From Nitrospirota bacterium (GTDB lineage Bacteria > Nitrospirota > Nitrospiria > Nitrospirales > UBA8639), in the NCBI GenBank assembly GCA_003233615.1, contig QIMB01000228.1, positions 1-9,834 of the forward strand: a stretch of DNA of 9,834 bases, given 5' to 3'. A program made the position numbers and the translations under genes. This document shows positions 7,042-9,834 of the stretch, piece by piece. Each line of letters starts with the position of its first letter. Position 1 is the stretch's first letter. Under the pieces are notes generated by a model. It saw only the letters and a list, made by a program, of their open reading frames with translations, made no database searches and was not told the origin of the DNA.

Positions 7042-7195
7042 GTCAAATCTTTTGTTGTGAGTTGTGTTTGGGCCTGCTAGTTTTTCGTATGACTCATCCC
7101 GTGTGTCTTGAGTATCTCTCTGGATTCCATCAATCAAGGATTCAGGAAGCTGGTGGAACAAGTAGTCATAATAATTAGTCAACAAAAGATTTGAC
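7042..7195. repeat. 16-bp perfect inverted repeat with 122-base spacer
   Basis: GTCAAATCTTTTGTTG at 7042-7057 is the exact reverse complement of CAACAAAAGATTTGAC at 7180-7195. Both arms extend outward by further matching bases if one extra GT dinucleotide in the left arm is allowed (AAGGTGTCAA on the left, AAGGTCAA read inward on the right), so the arms are roughly 7037-7057 and 7180-7198. A weaker inner repeat ACTCA (7092-7096) / TGAGT (7109-7113) lies in the spacer. The enclosed 122 bases encode nothing recognisable. It could be a small non-autonomous mobile element or the remnant of one, or a large regulatory hairpin ahead of the methyltransferase. No target-site duplication is evident at its edges. 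Confidence 0.6.
7163..7180 (+). repeat. Left copy of an imperfect direct repeat flanking the restriction block
   Basis: TAGTCATAATAATTAGTC at this position matches TAGTGATAATTATTAGTC at 9768-9785 in 16 of 18 bases, in the same orientation. The two copies bracket the methyltransferase, HNH and Vsr genes. The last base is shared with the right arm of the inverted repeat. It may mark insertion of the block, or be coincidence in AT-rich DNA. Confidence 0.4.
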
Positions 7196-7219
7196 CTTAT
7201 TCTATTCGATGAAAATGTA

Positions 7220-8449
7220 ATGAAGATGAAATACAGTGCAATAAAGATGGTATTAACTGCATCTTTGCTTGAAACTTTTCCGAAAGTCGAGGAAGAAGAA
7301 ATTGAGGCGATGGTTTCTCATTGGCTTCAAACACAAAATGAAAATGTTCCACTTCTTACGCGCTCAATGAAAGAACACAGCCTTGCTCTTTTTGAATCTT
7401 CAGGCAGAAGAGATGTGTCTAGTAGGCTAGTAAAAGAAACGGAGCCTCCTTATCAAACTCAATTGCCAATCATATGGGACGATATACCATTTCGTCCTGT
7501 CTCACAGCCGCAATTCACTTTCATAGATCTTTTTGCAGGCATAGGGGGATTTAGGATGTCTATGCAGGAGCAAGGAGGAAAGTGTGTGTTTTCTAGTGAG
7601 TGGGATTCAGATGCAAAGAAAACCTATGAAGCAAACTTCGGAGAAGTTCCGTATGGAGATATTCGCAATATTTCTGAAAGGAGTATTCCCGATCATGATG
7701 TTTTATGTGCGGGTTTTCCTTGCCAACCCTTTAGTCTAGCTGGAGTATCTGCACGAAACTCATTAAACACTTCCCATGGTTTCGCTTGCGAAACACAAGG
7801 AACCTTATTCTTTGATATCGTTCGCATCATGAAAAAGAAAAAACCCAGAGTCGCTTTTCTAGAAAATGTCAAGAATTTGGTTGGGCATGATGGAGGAAAG
7901 ACATTTTCGATTATTAGGCAAACTATTGAATCACTGGGGTACAGGTTTTCTTACAAATTGATTAGTGCAAGTCCTTTAGTTCCACAACGGCGCATTAGAT
8001 GTTATATGGTTTGTGTGAGAGGCGGAATAAATGATTTTATTTTTCCTGACTTTGAAGGTGAACCCCTCGCGTTACGTACTATTCTTGAGCACAACGTCGA
8101 CTCTTCTTTTACAATTTCGAACAGACTCTGGGAAGGGCATCAAAGGCGTACGAAGCGAAACTTGGCTAGAGGAACAGGCTTCACGGCTTTTTGTGCTGAT
8201 CTTGATAAGCCATCGAATACAATTGTTGCACGATACGGTAAGGATGGAAAAGAATGTCTTGTCCCACAAGGAAAGAAAAATCCGCGGATGCTCACCCCTC
8301 GGGAATGTGCAAGACTGCAAGGGTTCCCGGATCATTTCATTATACCTACGGCTAAGACGTCTGCTTATCGCCTATTCGGGAATTCTGTGGCGATTCCTGT
8401 AATCACAAAAATTGCCAGAAATATAGTGGGTTCTTTGAAAAATCATTGA
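7220..8449 (+). CDS. Dcm-like DNA (cytosine-5)-methyltransferase
   Basis: Transfers methyl from S-adenosylmethionine to cytosine C5 within a specific DNA site. 409 residues. A 98-residue N-terminal extension precedes the catalytic domain, as in Dcm/M.EcoRII-type enzymes. Motif I is FIDLFAGIGGFR (101-112), motif IV GFPCQPFS (165-172) with catalytic Cys168, motif VI ENVKNL (215-220), motif VIII QRRIRCYMV (256-264), and motifs IX/X are RECARLQGFPDHF (361-373) and GNSVAIPV (387-394). The stretch HGFACETQGTLFFD (186-199) is nearly the same as in E. coli Dcm, and ARGTGF (316-321) lies where Dcm has its target-recognition loop. A CCWGG-like site is therefore plausible but unproven. Codon use is AT-richer than in the upstream genes, suggesting transfer. 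The ribosome site is weak; ATGs at 7226 and 7247 are alternative starts. It heads the M-R-V cluster. Confidence 0.95.
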   Translation: MKMKYSAIKMVLTASLLETFPKVEEEEIEAMVSHWLQTQNENVPLLTRSMKEHSLALFESSGRRDVSSRLVKETEPPYQTQLPIIWDDIPFRPVSQPQFTFIDLFAGIGGFRMSMQEQGGKCVFSSEWDSDAKKTYEANFGEVPYGDIRNISERSIPDHDVLCAGFPCQPFSLAGVSARNSLNTSHGFACETQGTLFFDIVRIMKKKKPRVAFLENVKNLVGHDGGKTFSIIRQTIESLGYRFSYKLISASPLVPQRRIRCYMVCVRGGINDFIFPDFEGEPLALRTILEHNVDSSFTISNRLWEGHQRRTKRNLARGTGFTAFCADLDKPSNTIVARYGKDGKECLVPQGKKNPRMLTPRECARLQGFPDHFIIPTAKTSAYRLFGNSVAIPVITKIARNIVGSLKNH

Positions 8450-8463
8450 TAATAAGATTTTCT

Positions 8464-9297
8464 ATGCAATTCGGAAAAGCACAGGAGAGAGAATTTGGGA
8501 CAGTAAGAGGTTCCTATTCGGTTGTTACAGGACGAGAAAATCACGATTCACAGATTACCTTGACCGACTATGAAGCTGAGCTTGTTCTCGATCATTTTGG
8601 AAAGGCAAATATTCATATCGGAGATGTGAAATCCAACGAGAAACAGTCCTCTAAGCCCTTTCGTTTATATCCTGAAGGCAGGCGCATCTTTTTGAATATT
8701 GTTTTTCCTAAGCCAAATAAACCAGAATTACGTCTTTACATTTCAGCGAGGGCAGGGTTTAAACCAAATGGTGAAGAGATCTGGTTCATGTTTGTTAAGG
8801 AAAGTGAACTTTGGATTGGAGCCTTTCCTGAGGAGTTGTGGAGGAGCAAATCTTCAGAGCTGAAACGAGATGATCATGATGATGTTTATCAAGAGTCTCT
8901 TGACGAGTCCGACGCGATTCGTGTTAGCAAACTGAAGGAGCGCGACATATATGTTCGTGATAGAAATATAGCTGTAAAAAGAATGGAGCTTTCAAGCTTC
9001 ACCTGTGAGTTTGACTCGACTCACGAGCTTTTCATCTCGCGATATAGCAAGAAACCATATCTGGAAGCCCACCATTTGATACCAATAGGATTGCAAAATA
9101 ATTTTTCAATGCCATTAGATACAGTGCATAACGTTTTCTGCTTATGCCCTTATTGTCATCGTGCTGTCCACCATGCGGAAAAAAACGTTGCGCGGGAAAT
9201 GCTGAAAGATCTTTCCGGGAAACGTTCAGTATTGCATGATTTTTCCCTTAGTATTTTAGATCTATTCAAGCTGTATGCCGTAGAGGAAATTGATTAG
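8464..9297 (+). CDS. HNH endonuclease, probable cognate restriction enzyme
   Basis: 277-residue protein. The N-terminal ~165 residues form an unrecognised domain, rich in strands (for example RIFLNIVFP at 74-82 and EIWFMFVKESELWIGAF at 105-121). The C-terminal part is an HNH (beta-beta-alpha metal) nuclease: Cys181 in TCEFDSTHELFIS, YLEAHHLIP (199-207) with His203/His204, Asn223, then CLCPYCHRAVHH (226-237), with Cys228/Cys231 as likely zinc ligands and His232 at the third HNH position. Its place between a Dcm-like methyltransferase and Vsr, starting about 15 bases after the methyltransferase stop, argues that it is the restriction partner cutting the same site. That role is inference from position. 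An in-frame TTG at 8446, overlapping the methyltransferase stop, would add 6 residues; I prefer the ATG. The AT-rich codon use matches its neighbours. Confidence 0.88.
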   Translation: MQFGKAQEREFGTVRGSYSVVTGRENHDSQITLTDYEAELVLDHFGKANIHIGDVKSNEKQSSKPFRLYPEGRRIFLNIVFPKPNKPELRLYISARAGFKPNGEEIWFMFVKESELWIGAFPEELWRSKSSELKRDDHDDVYQESLDESDAIRVSKLKERDIYVRDRNIAVKRMELSSFTCEFDSTHELFISRYSKKPYLEAHHLIPIGLQNNFSMPLDTVHNVFCLCPYCHRAVHHAEKNVAREMLKDLSGKRSVLHDFSLSILDLFKLYAVEEID

Positions 9298-9298
9298 G

Positions 9299-9709
9299 TT
9301 GGCCGATAGTCTTACCAAAGAAAAGCGTAGTTGGAATATGGGTAGAGTACGTAGCAAAAATACGAAACCCGAAGTGTTTGTTCGAAGCCTTCTACATCGT
9401 AACGGATTTCGATTTAGACTTCACAAGAAAGAATTGCCAGGAAAACCCGATATTGTTTTATCAAAATATAGGACAGTTGTTTTCGTCCATGGTTGTTTCT
9501 GGCATAGGCATAAAAACTGTTCAGATGCCACAACCCCTAAGACTAGAACGAACTTCTGGCTAAAAAAATTTGAAGGCAATGTTGAACGTGACAAGAAGGC
9601 ACAGAGAGCATTACACCTAGAAGATTGGAGGGTTGTGGTTGTTTGGGAATGTGAAATGTCTAAGCCTGATAGGCTCCTTGGAAAAATATGGAAAGAAATA
9701 AGAAAATGA
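9299..9709 (+). CDS. vsr: Very short patch repair (Vsr) mismatch endonuclease
   Basis: Nicks 5' of the T in T:G mismatches produced when 5-methylcytosine deaminates at the methyltransferase site, starting very short patch repair. 136 residues. I chose the TTG start at 9299 because the resulting N terminus (MADSLTKEKRSWNMGRVRSK) aligns with other Vsr proteins and the numbering then matches E. coli Vsr: Met14, catalytic Asp51 (GKPDIV), His64, intercalating Phe67 and Trp68, and His69 in VFVHGCFWH. Cys66, His71, Cys74 and Cys118 correspond to the structural zinc ligands with a shift of one in the last two. GAGG at 9283-9286 is a suitable ribosome site. The gene begins one base after the HNH stop, so translation is probably coupled. 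All key residues are present. Confidence 0.95.
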   Translation: MADSLTKEKRSWNMGRVRSKNTKPEVFVRSLLHRNGFRFRLHKKELPGKPDIVLSKYRTVVFVHGCFWHRHKNCSDATTPKTRTNFWLKKFEGNVERDKKAQRALHLEDWRVVVVWECEMSKPDRLLGKIWKEIRK

Positions 9710-9767
9710 TTACACAGACTGAACAGTTTCTAGCAGAGGTTTCTAGTTGAATCTTATTCCCCATCGA

Positions 9768-9785
9768 TAGTGATAATTATTAGTC
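9768..9785 (+). repeat. Right copy of the imperfect direct repeat flanking the restriction block
   Basis: TAGTGATAATTATTAGTC matches the copy at 7163-7180 in 16 of 18 bases. It lies 59 bases after the vsr stop in otherwise featureless AT-rich sequence (9710-9834), which holds no gene or terminator that I can see apart from a short TTTCTAG direct repeat near 9727 and 9740. Confidence 0.4.
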
Positions 9786-9834
9786 CTTCCATGGTTGGTT
9801 CTCTTCTTAGACGCTGATTCTTCGTTTGATTGAG

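Larger units (their letters stand above)
6985..7219. other. Boundary region between the two-component operon and the restriction block
   Basis: 235 non-coding bases where base composition shifts from the mid-GC style of the upstream genes to the AT-richer style of the downstream block. They contain the long inverted repeat at 7042-7195 and one copy of a direct repeat at 7163-7180. No rho-independent terminator follows the regulator gene. TTGACC at 7191-7196 resembles a -35 element, but a -10 at normal spacing would run into the ATG, so I do not call a promoter. Confidence 0.5.

Noticed and set aside
6763..7185. 140-codon antisense frame under the response regulator and into the spacer
   Set aside because: It is mostly the antisense of the LuxR helix-turn-helix region; no domain recognised and no ribosome site.
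8031..8402. 123-codon alternative plus-strand frame inside the methyltransferase gene
   Set aside because: It lies within conserved motifs of the methyltransferase, whose frame is clearly the coding one.
9290..9298. TTG start for vsr overlapping the HNH stop
   Set aside because: The ribosome site would be too close (about 2 bases), and residue numbering fits E. coli Vsr only from 9299.
1..9834. CRISPR arrays, riboswitches, insertion sequences with transposase, phage genes
   Set aside because: No regularly spaced repeats, no recognisable riboswitch core and no transposase, integrase or phage structural gene is visible in either strand.

Overview
The window looks like chromosomal DNA of a Gram-negative-type bacterium. 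A Nitrospirota (Nitrospira-like) source would fit the mid-GC housekeeping genes, the NarL-type cytosolic histidine kinase and the gene neighbourhood, but this is an impression and not a demonstration.

Layout. (1) Positions 1-2331, minus strand: a gene for a secreted four-cysteine protein (2331-1852), then, 7 bases downstream, a 500-residue protein that resembles the N-terminal half of a superfamily 1 helicase but has lost the P-loop (1844-342). After it comes tRNA-Leu(CAG) with encoded CCA (247-162) and its own strong sigma70-type promoter. (2) Positions 2332-2574: a divergent intergenic region with two overlapping inverted repeats on the minus-gene side and a clear promoter for rplI. (3) Positions 2575-4867, plus strand: rplI (ribosomal protein bL9), glyA (serine hydroxymethyltransferase) and nrdR (ribonucleotide reductase repressor), tightly packed, followed by a ~300-base stretch with at most one doubtful small ORF. 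(4) Positions 5175-6984: a two-component pair. The kinase is a fusion of an N-terminal NAD(P)-type Rossmann domain with a HisKA_3/HATPase transmitter. Its NarL/LuxR-type response regulator overlaps it by 17 bases. (5) Positions 7042-9785: an AT-richer accessory block carrying a Dcm-like cytosine-5 methyltransferase, an HNH nuclease and a Vsr mismatch endonuclease, packed as M-R-V.

How the parts work together. rplI, glyA and nrdR join translation, one-carbon supply and dNTP control in one apparent transcription unit. The kinase-regulator pair probably converts a cytosolic cue, possibly nicotinamide cofactor state, into transcriptional output. The M-R-V block reads as a complete type II restriction-modification system: modification, a presumed cognate HNH nuclease, and repair of the T:G mismatches that arise when 5-methylcytosine deaminates.

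Most notable: the Rossmann-histidine kinase fusion, the P-loop-less helicase-like protein paired with a secreted Cys protein, an HNH nuclease in the place where an EcoRII-type enzyme might be expected beside a Dcm-like methyltransferase, and unexplained repeats at the edges of the restriction block (a 16-bp perfect inverted repeat with 122-base spacing just before it, and a 16/18 direct repeat bracketing it).
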